Shown: positions 20,194 to 29,646, counted from the stretch's first letter. The stretch is 64,000 bases of DNA from Halobellus inordinatus (GCF_024464655.1 NZ_JANHAV010000002.1:186001-250000); one strand, 5' to 3'. The notes: generated by a model not told the origin, from the sequence alone. Numbers and translations: made by a program.

Positions 20194-21225
20194 TTATTCG
20201 GGCTTGAGACCGCCGTCTTGGACGCGCATCACGGCCTCGCCGTCGGCGAGGTTCGGCGCGTCGACGAGGCGGACGATACGCTTGTCGCCCTTCGATTTCC
20301 GGAGGTAGATACGGAACGTCGAGGTGTGGCCGAGGATGTTGCCCCCGATCGGCTGGGTCGGGTCGCCGAAGTACGAGTCGGGGTTCGAGGCGACCTGGTT
20401 CGTCACCAGCACGGACGTGTTGTAGAGGTCGCCGATGCGCATCAGGTCGTGCAGGTGCTTGTTGAGTTTCTGCTGTCGCTCGGCGAGTTCGCCACGACCG
20501 ACGTACTCCGCGCGGAAGTGCGCAGTGAGCGAGTCGACACAGAGCAGGCGGACGGGGAACTCCGCTTCCTCGTTGTCGCGGGCGAGCTCCTTGGCTTTCT
20601 CCGCCAGGAGGATCTGGTGGTTGGAGTTGAACGCCTTCGCGACGTGGATGTGATCGAGGAAGCTATCGAGCAGGTCCGCCATCGTCTCGTCGTCGCCGGG
20701 CGAGCCCTCGATCTCGCGCCGTTCGAGGAGGTCGGCGATGATCTCGTCGTCGAGGCCGCGAACCATATCGTCGATCCGCTCGGGACGGAACGTGTCCTCG
20801 GAGTCGATGAATATGCACGACCCGCCGAGGCCGCCGTGCTCGGGCGGCAGTTGGACGTTGACGGCCATCTGGTGGGTCACCTGCGACTTCCCGGCCCCGA
20901 ACTCGCCGTACACTTCTGTAATGGACTGCGTTTCGATCCCGCCGCCGAGGAGCTCGTCGACCTCGGGGATCCCCCACGAGAGCTTCCCGATCTGCTCGCG
21001 CCGTTCGAGCACAGCCGCTCCCGTCTCGAAGCCACCGATGTCGGCGGCCTCGCGGGCCGCGTTGATGATGTCGGCCGCGGTCGATTCGCCAACGTCGGCC
21101 GTGTTAGACATCTCGCCCGGACTCGCGACGGCGATCGCCTGATAGCTCTCGAATCCCGCTTCAGTCAGTTTGTCTGCCGTCGCCGGCCCCACTCCAGGAA
21201 GGCTCTCGAGATCGTCTTCTGGCAT
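20194..21225 (-). CDS. radA: DNA repair and recombination protein RadA
   Basis: The archaeal RecA/Rad51 recombinase, 343 residues, the standard haloarchaeal length. It has an N-terminal helix-hairpin-helix domain ([15 protein letters not shown]), Walker A GEFGAGKS (107-114), Walker B-like LLCVDSL and the L2-region [20 protein letters not shown]. It forms filaments on single-stranded DNA for strand exchange. I start at 21225 (MPEDDLES) rather than at 21255 because it aligns with other haloarchaeal RadA starts; a GTTTATG TATA-like box lies about 30 bp upstream of it. Confidence 0.97.
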   Translation of the reverse strand: MPEDDLESLPGVGPATADKLTEAGFESYQAIAVASPGEMSNTADVGESTAADIINAAREAADIGGFETGAAVLERREQIGKLSWGIPEVDELLGGGIETQSITEVYGEFGAGKSQVTHQMAVNVQLPPEHGGLGGSCIFIDSEDTFRPERIDDMVRGLDDEIIADLLERREIEGSPGDDETMADLLDSFLDHIHVAKAFNSNHQILLAEKAKELARDNEEAEFPVRLLCVDSLTAHFRAEYVGRGELAERQQKLNKHLHDLMRIGDLYNTSVLVTNQVASNPDSYFGDPTQPIGGNILGHTSTFRIYLRKSKGDKRIVRLVDAPNLADGEAVMRVQDGGLKPE

Positions 21226-21399
21226 CGTATCCGGTTCTGGGTCCCACTTGCACATAAACCCTCGTTAACACCAAAGTGAAAGTAAAAACGCCGCACTGAA
21301 GCGACTCCCGGTGCTCGCGTGGGAGCGGATTCATACCGGATGAACGGGATTCGTGACGATTTGGGGCTCGTAACGAGTTCGGCTGTGTCGTCGCCCCGC

Positions 21400-22746
21400 C
21401 TACGACTCCCGAAGCACAGCCGCCACGTCAGCGCTCGCCGACGGCAGCGCGCGGCAGAGTTCGGCGACGACGACGTAGTCGACGGCGTCGTACGTCACCG
21501 ACTCCGCAGAGACCGATCCAGAGAGGTCCGCAAACCGCTCGTCGGCCCAGCGGATCTCGTTGGCGAACCGCGGCAGTGTGGCGCGCACGAGCAACTGTCC
21601 GTGTTCGGCCTCGCGTGCCCCCTCGATGGCCGCGACGGCGTCCGAGCGAAGCGCCCTCACGTCTTCTGCGTCGTCGATCGCGACGTCGTCGCCGTTCTCG
21701 ATCCGCTCGCGGAGGGACTGGTATGCCTCCAGGTGCGCGAGCGCACGCGACGCGAGCAGGAGTTCGATCGCGAGCCGTGGGCCGTCGTCACTGCCGTCCG
21801 TATCGTCGACACGTCTTCGCGCGTCCCGAGCGAGTTCCGCGAGCGCCCGGATGCCGGCCGTCTCGTCGACGTCGCGGTCGACGAACTCGGTCGGGTCGTC
21901 GATGTCTTCGCGCGGGAGCGACCCGGCCTCCTGCTGGAGACGTTCTCGAAGTTTCCGTCGTGCACGCTCGAAGCGGGACTCCTGATCCACCTGCTCTCCG
22001 AGATCTCCCCGGAAACGATCGAAGAAGTACGACGCCACCGCGACGCTGACACGTGCCTGTTCCAGGTCGGACGCCACTTGGCCGAGTTCGAGCGGCCGCC
22101 CCTCGATACGCGCGAACTCTTCCGGCCGGATCGTCAGCCAATTCCGCGCGCCGCGGATCTCGCCTTCGATTTCGGCGTGGACGACCGCAGCGCGAACCGG
22201 ATCGTTGCCGACGTAGGACCATCCGGAGACGAACGCGTCAAGGTCGTCTTCGATCTGCGGTACCTCCGCTTCGAGATCTGACCGGGTCAGATCGGACTCG
22301 ATGGCGCCCCAGGCGGCCTGGAGTTGACGGCTGGTCGCTCGCGCGCGAGTCGTGTGCTCGAGTCGGGAGTACGGCGTCTGCGCGGCGTCGGCTTGCTGGA
22401 GCGACTCTCTCGCGTAGTCGTAGTCGTCGTTGAGGCGCTCTCGGATCACGCCGTTCGGAATCTCCTCCTCGTCGAACGGCGCGGGAATCGCGTCGAGCTT
22501 CGACTGCGCCGCTGTGCGATGCTGTTCGATGAAGGACGCCTCGATGTCGACGGGGAACGTCTCGGGAACTGTCGGCGGCTCCTCGTCGGCAATCGCGCTG
22601 AGGGCGTCGCCGTCGAGCATCTGTCGGCTGTCGCCGATGACCGGAATCCGATCCGTACACCCGGCGAGCAGCGCGAGACCAGTGGCACTCGAGGCCACGA
22701 GAAAGCGCCGCCGGTCGAGGCGGCGTCCGCGTGAGGAACGGGTCAT
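21400..22746 (-). CDS. Tat-exported lipoprotein, helical, unknown function
   Basis: A 448-residue protein with a Tat signal (RRLDRRRFLVASS) and lipobox LALLAGC, so it is likely a lipid-anchored extracytoplasmic protein. The mature part is acidic and almost fully helical, with long heptad-rich stretches. No catalytic motif is seen and I do not recognise a family. The ATG at 22746 overlaps the stop of the upstream lipoprotein by four bases, so the two are co-translated and probably act together at the cell surface. Confidence 0.86.
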   Translation of the reverse strand: MTRSSRGRRLDRRRFLVASSATGLALLAGCTDRIPVIGDSRQMLDGDALSAIADEEPPTVPETFPVDIEASFIEQHRTAAQSKLDAIPAPFDEEEIPNGVIRERLNDDYDYARESLQQADAAQTPYSRLEHTTRARATSRQLQAAWGAIESDLTRSDLEAEVPQIEDDLDAFVSGWSYVGNDPVRAAVVHAEIEGEIRGARNWLTIRPEEFARIEGRPLELGQVASDLEQARVSVAVASYFFDRFRGDLGEQVDQESRFERARRKLRERLQQEAGSLPREDIDDPTEFVDRDVDETAGIRALAELARDARRRVDDTDGSDDGPRLAIELLLASRALAHLEAYQSLRERIENGDDVAIDDAEDVRALRSDAVAAIEGAREAEHGQLLVRATLPRFANEIRWADERFADLSGSVSAESVTYDAVDYVVVAELCRALPSASADVAAVLRES

Positions 22747-23390
22747 CGTTTCACCTCCCCGTCCGTGGGCGTCCGACAGGGGCCGCTCCCGCTTCCCGAA
22801 CTGTAGCTGTTCACCTGCTCTGGGTCCAATGCGACTGGAATCCGGATCAGGTAGGTCACGACGTCTCGGGCGTCGGCTTCGCAGGCCACGTCGGCGTCGC
22901 GGAGGATCCGTGCGTAGTCGGTTTCGATTTCGTGCTCGGTCCAGCGGACCCAACAGAGCCGCCGCTCGTAACACTCGCCGATCGCGTGTCGTTCGACGTA
23001 CACCGACTGCGACTCGAAATCTGTCTCTTCGAGGAGCGCTTTCGCTTCGTCGGCGCCGTCGACGTCGGCGAACGAGAGCGACGCTGCGGTTTCGGCGTCG
23101 CCGACGAGGGTGTGCCGCCAGTCGTCGATGGGCGTCTCGGTCTGGTCGTCAGACTTCGTCGTTGTTTCCGTCCCGGTCGACACGACCGGTTTCAGCTCCG
23201 GGTTCCGGAGTTTCACGGCGGTCGGATCGACAAGCGCATCTGCGGGCGGTTCGGCACCGGGACCACTGACGCTGCTGGACCCCGACGCACCGGAGTGACC
23301 CCCGCATCCGGCGAGGGCACCCGCTCCGAGGAGGGCGGCCGTCGATCGAAGGAGGCGTCGCCTGGTCGGCGAACTCGTACTGGAGGGCAT
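22743..23390 (-). CDS. Tat-exported lipoprotein, unknown function
   Basis: A 215-residue lipoprotein. Twin arginines (TRRRLLRSTAAL) and lipobox GALAGC at the end of the signal indicate Tat export and lipid anchoring. A serine/glycine-rich linker follows. The folded part has four or five cysteines, including ECYERRLCW and ACEAD, which could form disulfides outside the cell. No named family is recognised. It is coupled to the downstream 21400-22746 gene by an ATGA overlap. Confidence 0.86.
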   Translation of the reverse strand: MPSSTSSPTRRRLLRSTAALLGAGALAGCGGHSGASGSSSVSGPGAEPPADALVDPTAVKLRNPELKPVVSTGTETTTKSDDQTETPIDDWRHTLVGDAETAASLSFADVDGADEAKALLEETDFESQSVYVERHAIGECYERRLCWVRWTEHEIETDYARILRDADVACEADARDVVTYLIRIPVALDPEQVNSYSSGSGSGPCRTPTDGEVKR

Positions 23391-23453
23391 CAGAGTAGTG
23401 TTACAGGAGACGGTGTCAAATAGCCCCGGGGAACCCCGCGGGCGGGGGCATCG

Positions 23454-24068
23454 TCACTCCCAGGGGTGGCCGCCGTCGCGGTCGGGCCACATCGGATACC
23501 AGTAGGACTCGTCGTCTTCGATCTCCAATTCGCCGTCGAGGACCGAGTCCAGTTTGAACTCCAGGCGTTGCTCGCGTTCTTTCCCGCGCCGAGGGGCGAA
23601 GGGGTAGTACGACCCCCGCCGGAACGAGTAGATCCAGTAGGCGCGCTCGCCGTTCCCGCCGCCGCGTTCGAACCCGAAGACGGCGGCGAGAAGCCGCGAG
23701 CCGTAGCCGCGTTCGACGAACTCGTCGGCGGCGAAGTGGACGCTCGTTACGAGATCCTCGGGGTCGTCGTCGCGGAGGACGACCCACTCCCAGCCGTGGC
23801 TGTCCTCGCGGACATCGAAGGTCGTCCCGGTCTCTTCCTCGCCCGCGCGAAGGATCGCCTCGACCTCGTCGACCGCCGCCTCGAAGTCCGTGCTATCGAC
23901 GCCGGAGAAACAGAGAGCGGCGGCACCGACCGAGCGGAAGCCGAGGTCGGCCTCCATCGTCACGTAGGCGGTGCTCATCCCGAAGAGGTCCTCGGGATCG
24001 GCGTCGCGGGTCGCGTCCGCCTCGGCGTTCGTCCCGAGCACCGTGCGGATCGTATCGAACAGGCCCAT
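23454..24068 (-). CDS. pspAB: PspA-associated protein PspAB
   Basis: A 204-residue protein matching PspAB, a factor linked to phage-shock protein A membrane stress systems in actinobacteria and archaea. Seen marks are the start MGLFDTIRTVLGT, DLFGMSTAYVTMEADLGFRSVGAAALCF, and the end region SYYPFAPRRGKEREQRLEFKL plus YWYPMWPD. It precedes nothing else in its operon but sits just downstream of htpX, a pairing I know from other genomes and which supports a membrane quality-control role. Cytosolic, no signal peptide. Confidence 0.87.
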   Translation of the reverse strand: MGLFDTIRTVLGTNAEADATRDADPEDLFGMSTAYVTMEADLGFRSVGAAALCFSGVDSTDFEAAVDEVEAILRAGEEETGTTFDVREDSHGWEWVVLRDDDPEDLVTSVHFAADEFVERGYGSRLLAAVFGFERGGGNGERAYWIYSFRRGSYYPFAPRRGKEREQRLEFKLDSVLDGELEIEDDESYWYPMWPDRDGGHPWE

Positions 24069-24119
24069 CAGCTGATCCCTCCGTTCTCCGCCCCACCGAG
24101 CCTCTCTGTCCGGGTCATC

Positions 24120-24992
24120 TTACCGCGTCTCCAGTTCGCGTTCGAGGTCGCGGAGGCGGTCGACGCGCTTCTCCGTCGCGGGGTGGGTGCTGAACAGTTT
24201 GCCGATGACGTCGCTCTTCAGCGGGACGATGAAGAACGCGTTCATCTCCGATTGCTCGCGGAGGTCCTCCTTCGGGACCTTGTCCATCCGACCGTCGATC
24301 TTCAGCAGCGCCGACGCGAGCGCCGAGGGCTTCCCGGTGATGAGCGCCCCGCCGCGGTCGGCGGCGAACTCGCGGTAGCGCGAGAGCGCGCGGATCAGGA
24401 CGAACGAGACGATCCAGACGACGAGCGATGCGACGATCGCGACGAGGAAGCCGCCACCCCCGCCCTGGCGGTCCCGGCCGCCGCCGAACCAAAAGCCCAT
24501 CCGGACGATCATGAACGCGACCGTCGAGAGGAACGACGCGATGGTCATCACCATCACGTCGCGGTTCTTCACGTGCGCGAGCTCGTGCGCGATCACGCCC
24601 TCCAGTTCGTCGCGGTCGAGCGTCCGGAGGAGCCCGGTCGTCACGCACACCGTCGATTTCTTCTGCGAGCGACCGGCGGCGAAGGCGTTCGGGACGCGCG
24701 AGTCGGCGACGGCGACTGCGGGTTTTGGGAGGTCAGCCTGCTGGCTGAGGCGTGAGACCGTCGCGTGCAGTTCGGGGTACTCCTCCTCTGAGACTTTCTT
24801 TGCGCCCATACTGTAGAGTGCGAGCTTGTCGCTGAAGAAGAACTGCGCGAGGACGAACGCGCCCATCAACGGGAGATAGAAGAACGAGTCCGTCCACCAC
24901 AGCGCACCCACGAAGACGAGATAGAGGGCGAAGAGCAGGAACATCGTCAGGACCATACGGCCCCGGAGTCCCCAGTCGGGTTTCCAGTCCAT
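24120..24992 (-). CDS. htpX: Membrane zinc metalloprotease HtpX
   Basis: A 290-residue M48-family membrane protease that degrades damaged membrane proteins. The zinc motif is HELAH (His136-His140) in EGVIAHELAHVKNRD, and the third ligand is likely in FAADRGGALITG. Membrane segments lie at about residues 15-35, 40-55, 150-170 and 185-205, so the active site faces the cytosol. Length matches the family. pspAB follows 51 bp downstream in the same direction; joint action in envelope stress is the natural reading. Confidence 0.95.
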   Translation of the reverse strand: MDWKPDWGLRGRMVLTMFLLFALYLVFVGALWWTDSFFYLPLMGAFVLAQFFFSDKLALYSMGAKKVSEEEYPELHATVSRLSQQADLPKPAVAVADSRVPNAFAAGRSQKKSTVCVTTGLLRTLDRDELEGVIAHELAHVKNRDVMVMTIASFLSTVAFMIVRMGFWFGGGRDRQGGGGGFLVAIVASLVVWIVSFVLIRALSRYREFAADRGGALITGKPSALASALLKIDGRMDKVPKEDLREQSEMNAFFIVPLKSDVIGKLFSTHPATEKRVDRLRDLERELETR

Positions 24993-25135
24993 ACCCCGAC
25001 TATGCCTTCAGCGTAATAAACGGTGTTGGGGGCTGGGTGGGTCCGACGCCCAGTGCGGTCGCCTCTCGCGCTCTCGCATCTTCGAACGCTCGCCTATTCG
25101 TCGCGCTTAACCGCCTCCGTCGTCTACGGTGGCTG

Positions 25136-26257
25136 ATGAGTTCGGGAGACTTCTGCCCGCGGTGTGGGGACCCGGTATCGGAGCGATCAGAACCCCTCCC
25201 CGGGGAACCCCGAGAGCGCGACGCCGTCCTCTGTGACGACTGTTACTTCGAGGACTTCGACCTCGTCGACGCCCCCGAGCGGATCGAGGTCCGCGTCTGC
25301 TCGCAGTGCGGCGCAGTCTACGAGGGGAACCGCTGGGTCGACGTCGGCGCGCGCGATTACACCGACGTGGCCGTCGAACAGGTCTCGGAGGCGCTCGGCG
25401 TCCACCTGAAGGCCGGAGACGTCCGCTGGGGCGTCGAACCCGAGCAGGTCGACGAGAACACGATCCGGATGCACTGCACCTTCAGCGGCATCGTCCGCGG
25501 CACCTACCGCGAGGAGAGCGTAACCGTGCCGGTCCTCATCTCGCGACAGACGTGTGACCGCTGCGGGCGGATCGCCGGCGGCTACTACGCCAGCATCGTA
25601 CAGGTCAGAGCCGACGATCGGACGCCCACTGCCGAGGAGGAGGCACGGGCGGTCGAGATCGCCGAGTCGTACGTCCAAGAGCGCGAAGACACTGGCGACC
25701 GAAACGCGTTCATCTCGGAGACGAAAGAGACCGACGACGGCACCGACATCAAGATCTCGACGAATCAGTTGGGCGGCGGCGTCGCAAAGCGGATCGTCAG
25801 AGAACTCGGCGGGCACGTCAAGGAGTACCCGACGCTCGTGACCGAGGACAGCGACGGCAACGAGGTCTATCGGGTGACCTACGCCGTCCGCCTCCCGAAG
25901 TTCACGCCCGGCGACGTCCTCGACCCAAAAGACGACGACGGGCCGGTGCTGGTCCGGAGCGTCCGCGGGAATCTCAAGGGCGTTCGACTCACGACCGGCG
26001 ACCAGTACGAGGCCTCCTTCGAGGAGGGCGAGACGCCCGACGCGCGACAACTCGGGACCGTCGACGACGCGGACGAGACGACCGTCGTCGCCGTCGAGGA
26101 CGAGTACGCGATTCAGGTGCTCGATCCCGACACCTACGAGTCGAAGACGATTGCCCGCCCGTCGTACGTCGACGCCGACGCGGATGCCGTGCCGGTACTG
26201 AAAAGTCGCGCCGGACTGCACGTGCTCCCCGAGGACGCGGTCGACAGCGACGAATAA
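25136..26257 (+). CDS. NMD3-like zinc-ribbon protein
   Basis: A 373-residue archaeal homologue of the N-terminal part of Nmd3, the adaptor for large-subunit export in eukaryotes; in archaea it probably binds 50S particles. The N-terminus is a set of zinc ribbons: CPRCGDPV with CDDC, CSQCGAVYEGNRWVD and CDRCGRIAGGYY. A KH-like and an OB-like region follow (KRIVRELGGHVKEYPTL; KFTPGDVL). ATG 25136 was chosen because it places the first zinc ribbon at the N-terminus; the longer frame starts with unrelated arginine-rich sequence. The gene faces away from htpX. Confidence 0.92.
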   Translation: MSSGDFCPRCGDPVSERSEPLPGEPRERDAVLCDDCYFEDFDLVDAPERIEVRVCSQCGAVYEGNRWVDVGARDYTDVAVEQVSEALGVHLKAGDVRWGVEPEQVDENTIRMHCTFSGIVRGTYREESVTVPVLISRQTCDRCGRIAGGYYASIVQVRADDRTPTAEEEARAVEIAESYVQEREDTGDRNAFISETKETDDGTDIKISTNQLGGGVAKRIVRELGGHVKEYPTLVTEDSDGNEVYRVTYAVRLPKFTPGDVLDPKDDDGPVLVRSVRGNLKGVRLTTGDQYEASFEEGETPDARQLGTVDDADETTVVAVEDEYAIQVLDPDTYESKTIARPSYVDADADAVPVLKSRAGLHVLPEDAVDSDE

Positions 26258-26299
26258 CGTCGGTAGCGGCGACGCGGACGGTGGCGACGACAAATTCTG

Positions 26300-26380
26300 A
26301 TACTGTCGGACAGAAGTTCGTGAATCATGTTGGCACCTACGGGGTGCCGATGATTTTCACATAGCCCTGTCCGACAGTAT
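26300..26380. repeat. MITE-like palindromic element family B, copy 1
   Basis: An 81-bp element bounded by a perfect 13-bp inverted repeat, ATACTGTCGGACA and TGTCCGACAGTAT. Inside are a second pair, GTGAATCAT and ATGATTTTCAC, and a central GGCACC/GGTGCC. The copy at 50519 has the same length and near-identical sequence. TGA flanks both ends in both copies, possibly a target duplication. It has no coding capacity and lies 42 bp after the Nmd3-like gene. Confidence 0.88.
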
Positions 26381-26545
26381 GAACGGCGACGATACCGAGC
26401 GCCGGCGAAAATACCGACACTTCCGAGCGACTACGGAACGAGGAATCACGGGGACTTCTGAGTGACTACGACCCGGTCGACGGACCACGAGCAGGCCGAC
26501 GTGCTGGAGACGGCGCTGCGGCTCTCACCCTCGCTAGATCAGTAG
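26379..26545 (+). other. Two overlapping mini-ORFs, possible gene remnants
   Basis: Directly after element B1 are a 28-codon frame (MNGDDTERRRKYRHFRATT and so on, starting in the element end) and a 27-codon GTG frame overlapping its stop (VTTTRSTDHEQADVLETALR). Codon use is GC3-rich like real genes, but no family is recognised. They may be scraps of a gene broken by insertion, or chance. The rest of 26258-26557 holds nothing else clear. Confidence 0.25.
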
Positions 26546-26557
26546 AAACTCTTTATG

Positions 26558-26746
26558 CTAGTCTGCGCTCGCAGACGCGTCCGCTGCTCCGGGCCGCGCC
26601 TGATTCTCTCGCACCGAGATGCCGTGCCGCACGAGTGCCGTCTCGAACGCGTCCTTCGAGCGGCCCGCCCGCGACGCCGCCTGCGACAGTGTCAGTGTTC
26701 CGTTCCGGTACAGGGTCATCGCCGTGTTCAGCCCGTGGGTATACAT
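26558..26746 (-). CDS. Small HTH protein resembling UPF0175 antitoxins
   Basis: A 62-residue protein. The core LYRNGTLTLSQAASRAGRSKDAFETALVRHGISVRE follows the UPF0175-like helical DNA-binding pattern (growth of helices LTLSQAA, then GRSKDAF). The tail is alanine/serine-rich. In other archaea such proteins occur with or without toxin partners; no toxin gene is adjacent, so this may be a solitary regulator. A TGATAATTG TATA-like box lies about 20 bp upstream. The nearest gene in the same direction is the helicase, beyond a small opposite-strand ORF. Confidence 0.72.
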   Translation of the reverse strand: MYTHGLNTAMTLYRNGTLTLSQAASRAGRSKDAFETALVRHGISVRENQARPGAADASASAD

Positions 26747-27035
26747 TGCCGGACAATTATCACCACGCTACTGAGGATGTTAAGTATTCTGTGAGATACT
26801 GTCTCAAACAATCACAGAAACGTGTTAATACAAAACAAATGTATTCTTCGTCTCTGTATCGGGGCTCTATCTTAAACCCAAATTAACGTTCATTACGTAT
26901 TCGTTTCGGTATCGCGTGGATTCTCTGTGTAGTCACACAATGTGTCGCGTCGATCTCCACTCTCTATGTATCCTGCCGCCGAGGCGAGCGACCGGACAGC
27001 GAAAGAATTGAATTAGATGCGAGCGTACTCCCACT

Positions 27036-27122
27036 ATGGATCGACAGCAGGTGCTCGCGCTCATTCTCGTTCTCTTGATGGTCGGCTCGTCGTTCGCCTA
27101 CGGGGCGTCCTTACTCCTCTAA
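27036..27122 (+). CDS. 28-aa single-pass membrane micropeptide
   Basis: MDRQQVLALILVLLMVGSSF followed by a short hydrophobic end, then TAA. It is one hydrophobic helix with a charged N-terminus. I recall near-identical short peptides starting MDR-QQVLA in other haloarchaeal annotations, which suggests conservation. AT-rich AAAGAATTGAATT lies about 27 bp upstream, a fitting leaderless promoter. The AT-rich 290 bp between it and the 26746 gene contains no other evident gene. Role unknown. Confidence 0.62.
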   Translation: MDRQQVLALILVLLMVGSSFAYGASLLL

Positions 27123-27146
27123 CGACCGTCAGATCTACGCTGCCGA

Positions 27147-28997
27147 CTACGTATCGCCCCACACGTCCGACAGCGGGTGGTCCGACTGTTCGTCGTCAGA
27201 CTCGGACGTGCCCCGGTTACTCCCCGAGCGCGTGGTTCCGCTCGACTGATTCGACCCACCCGACGAGGAGCGACTCTCAGTGCGGGTCGCCGTCCGATCG
27301 CGCGCCGACGATCGACGTCCGCCCGAGGTTCGTCGGGATCCTGACTGTCCGCCCGCCGCCACCTGATCGAACTCGGGGAGATCCGGCGTCGACAACCGGT
27401 CCACCTGGTCGCGGAACCACGAGGGCATATCGCTTCGCGTACGCTCGAACAGGTCCAGTAGCGACGAATCCGCGAGATACGTCGCGCCGTAGTCGTCGGG
27501 GGCGCGAACGACCCGCCCACAGGCCTGAATGACCGTTCGGAGTGCCGCCCGGCGGTACCACGACCACTGGCCGTCGTCGAGGCGGCGGGCGACGCGGGAG
27601 TCGTTCGTGTTGAGATACGGGGCCTTACAGACGACTTGCCAGCGGCACAGATCCCCGGAGAGATCGAGCGCCTCCTCCATCTTCACCGAGAGGAAGACGT
27701 CGGGATCGTCGGTCGCCTTCCACGACTCTAAGGCGGCGTCGCGGTCCTCCCGGTCGTGCGCCCGAACGCGACTCCCGAGCCCGAGCTGTGCGAGTCGTCG
27801 TCGGAGCTCCGACTGGATCGCATACGAGTGACAGTGCACGAGTCCCTTCTCGTCCCGGTGCTTCGCCATAATCCGCACGAGCGTCCGCGCCACTTTCGGG
27901 AGCGTCTCGTCACGCCGGTCGTAGGTCATCTTCCCCTGCGTGACGTCGTACAGCGGCCGGTTCTCCACCGGGAACGTGTGCTCGACGTCGACGAGCGCGA
28001 CGTTCGAGGGATCGAGGCCGACCCCCCGACAGAACGCCGCCTTGTTCAGGATCGTCGCCGAGAGGAGCGCGAACTTGTTGCCGCGGTCCCAGACCGTGTG
28101 GTGCAGATACCTGGCGGGATCGAGCGGTTTGATCGTGACCGGACTCCCCTCGCCGTCGGGCTGGTCGACGACCCACGTCGTCGGGCTCTCGGGATTTCGG
28201 TAGTCGTCGACGAACCAGGTGAGCTCCGACCGGAGCTCCTGGAGGCGGTCGCGCCGCGCCGCTTCCTCCGGCGTCAAATCGGGCTTCCGCAGCAACTCGT
28301 CTTTCGCGCGCTCGCAGACGCCCGCGAGCGTCTCAGCGAACCGCACGGTCCGCTCGACGGGGTCGCCGGCGGCCGTGACGTCGGGAATCCCGACGTCGTC
28401 CCAGACGGGGACCGTCCGGGGGTTCAGATCGACTGTCGCGTACATCTCCGCCCACTCGGCGAGTCCGTGCGCCTCGTCGATCACGACGACGTCGCGCTTG
28501 CGGAACACGTCCGAGCCCGCGGTCTGCATAAAGTACGCCAGCGTCATCGCCGCGATGCGACGGTTCGAGGCGATCGCCCGATCGGAGAAGTACGGACAGC
28601 GGTGTCGGACCGAGCAGTCGAAGCCCGCCTGTCGGACGCAGGGCGCGCGGTCGACCGGCGTGTCGGTTTCGCCGTTCAGAATACAGGTGTAGTTCGACTT
28701 GCCTCTGATTACGTTCAGGTCGTCCAACAGCGGATCCTCTGCGACGTCGTCGAGTTGGGACACCTGCGGCGTCGTGTAGTAGGCGTCAGTCGCCTTCGCG
28801 GGCGCGACTTCGTCGGTGGTCGCCGCCGCGCCCGCGATCGACCGCGCGAGGAGGGACTTGCCGCTGCCGGTCGGCGCGCGGACGAGGACGACGTCGTTGC
28901 CGGCCGCGAACGCGTCTCGGATGTCCGAGAGCGCCTGCTCTTGTGCGCCGCGGAAGCTCGGGGCCGGAAACGACGGGGGGATCCGATCGGGGTCCAC
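27147..28997 (-). CDS. XPD/Rad3-like Fe-S DNA helicase
   Basis: A 616-residue superfamily 2 helicase. Walker A is APTGSGKS (Lys47), the DEAH box is VIDEAHG (174-177). Four cysteines between them, Cys105, Cys120, Cys128 and Cys134, match the 4Fe-4S domain of XPD/DinG helicases that melt DNA 5'-to-3'. Motif VI-like QACGRVVRAPDDYGATYL is near the end. A serine/arginine/glycine-rich tail of about 60 residues is probably disordered. A role in DNA repair is the general expectation for the family. Confidence 0.92.
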   Translation of the reverse strand: MDPDRIPPSFPAPSFRGAQEQALSDIRDAFAAGNDVVLVRAPTGSGKSLLARSIAGAAATTDEVAPAKATDAYYTTPQVSQLDDVAEDPLLDDLNVIRGKSNYTCILNGETDTPVDRAPCVRQAGFDCSVRHRCPYFSDRAIASNRRIAAMTLAYFMQTAGSDVFRKRDVVVIDEAHGLAEWAEMYATVDLNPRTVPVWDDVGIPDVTAAGDPVERTVRFAETLAGVCERAKDELLRKPDLTPEEAARRDRLQELRSELTWFVDDYRNPESPTTWVVDQPDGEGSPVTIKPLDPARYLHHTVWDRGNKFALLSATILNKAAFCRGVGLDPSNVALVDVEHTFPVENRPLYDVTQGKMTYDRRDETLPKVARTLVRIMAKHRDEKGLVHCHSYAIQSELRRRLAQLGLGSRVRAHDREDRDAALESWKATDDPDVFLSVKMEEALDLSGDLCRWQVVCKAPYLNTNDSRVARRLDDGQWSWYRRAALRTVIQACGRVVRAPDDYGATYLADSSLLDLFERTRSDMPSWFRDQVDRLSTPDLPEFDQVAAGGQSGSRRTSGGRRSSARDRTATRTESRSSSGGSNQSSGTTRSGSNRGTSESDDEQSDHPLSDVWGDT

Positions 28998-29215
28998 ACC
29001 CGACCCTGTGCCGCTCTCGGATAAAAACCTTCAGACGGGACCCGACACAGCACCACCTGTACTGGAGACGCCGTCCCGCATCGCGTCTGCTGTTCTGCAC
29101 TCCCACTCTTCACTCCAACAGTATTGTACAAAAAAACACAATAGTTTTCATTATTTGAGAATGATATGTCCTTCTTTTCTGCTTCCCGAGTCGTGTATAC
29201 GATGGTGTTCGACCG

Positions 29216-29638
29216 ATGACCGTCTCCGACATAATGCGCCACGAAGTCGTAACCGCCTCCCCTGAAACACCCGTCCACGAAGTGGCGACCACGATGCGCG
29301 ATGAGAACGTCGGCAGCGTCGTCGTCGTCGAGGGTGACGAGCCCGTCGGTCTCATTACCGACCGCGACATCGCGATCCGAATTGCAGCCGACCAGCTCGA
29401 TGCCGAGGAGATGGACGCCGAGCGGATGATGAGCACGGACCCGGTGACCGTTGAAGCCGACACCGGCCTGTTCGAGCTTTCGACGCAACTGTGCAACGAG
29501 GGCGTCCGGCGGATGCCGGTCGTCGACGAGGACGGTGACCTCGCCGGTATCGTCACTCTCGACGACCTCGCGGTCCTCCTGACCGGCGAACTCGGGAATC
29601 TCGCCGGCGTCATCGACGCGGAATCGCCGCCGTACTGA
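29216..29638 (+). CDS. Two-CBS-domain protein
   Basis: A 140-residue protein made of a CBS pair: TVSDIMRHEVVTASPETPVHEVATTMRDENVGSVVVV and the second module MSTDPVTVEADTGLFELSTQLCNEGVRRMPVVDED. CBS pairs bind adenine nucleotides and act as energy sensors or regulators. No other domain is fused. The 218 bp upstream, shared with the divergent helicase gene, hold an AT-rich block (about 29120-29165) as promoter. Target unknown. Confidence 0.93.
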   Translation: MTVSDIMRHEVVTASPETPVHEVATTMRDENVGSVVVVEGDEPVGLITDRDIAIRIAADQLDAEEMDAERMMSTDPVTVEADTGLFELSTQLCNEGVRRMPVVDEDGDLAGIVTLDDLAVLLTGELGNLAGVIDAESPPY

Positions 29639-29646
29639 TCGAGGTG

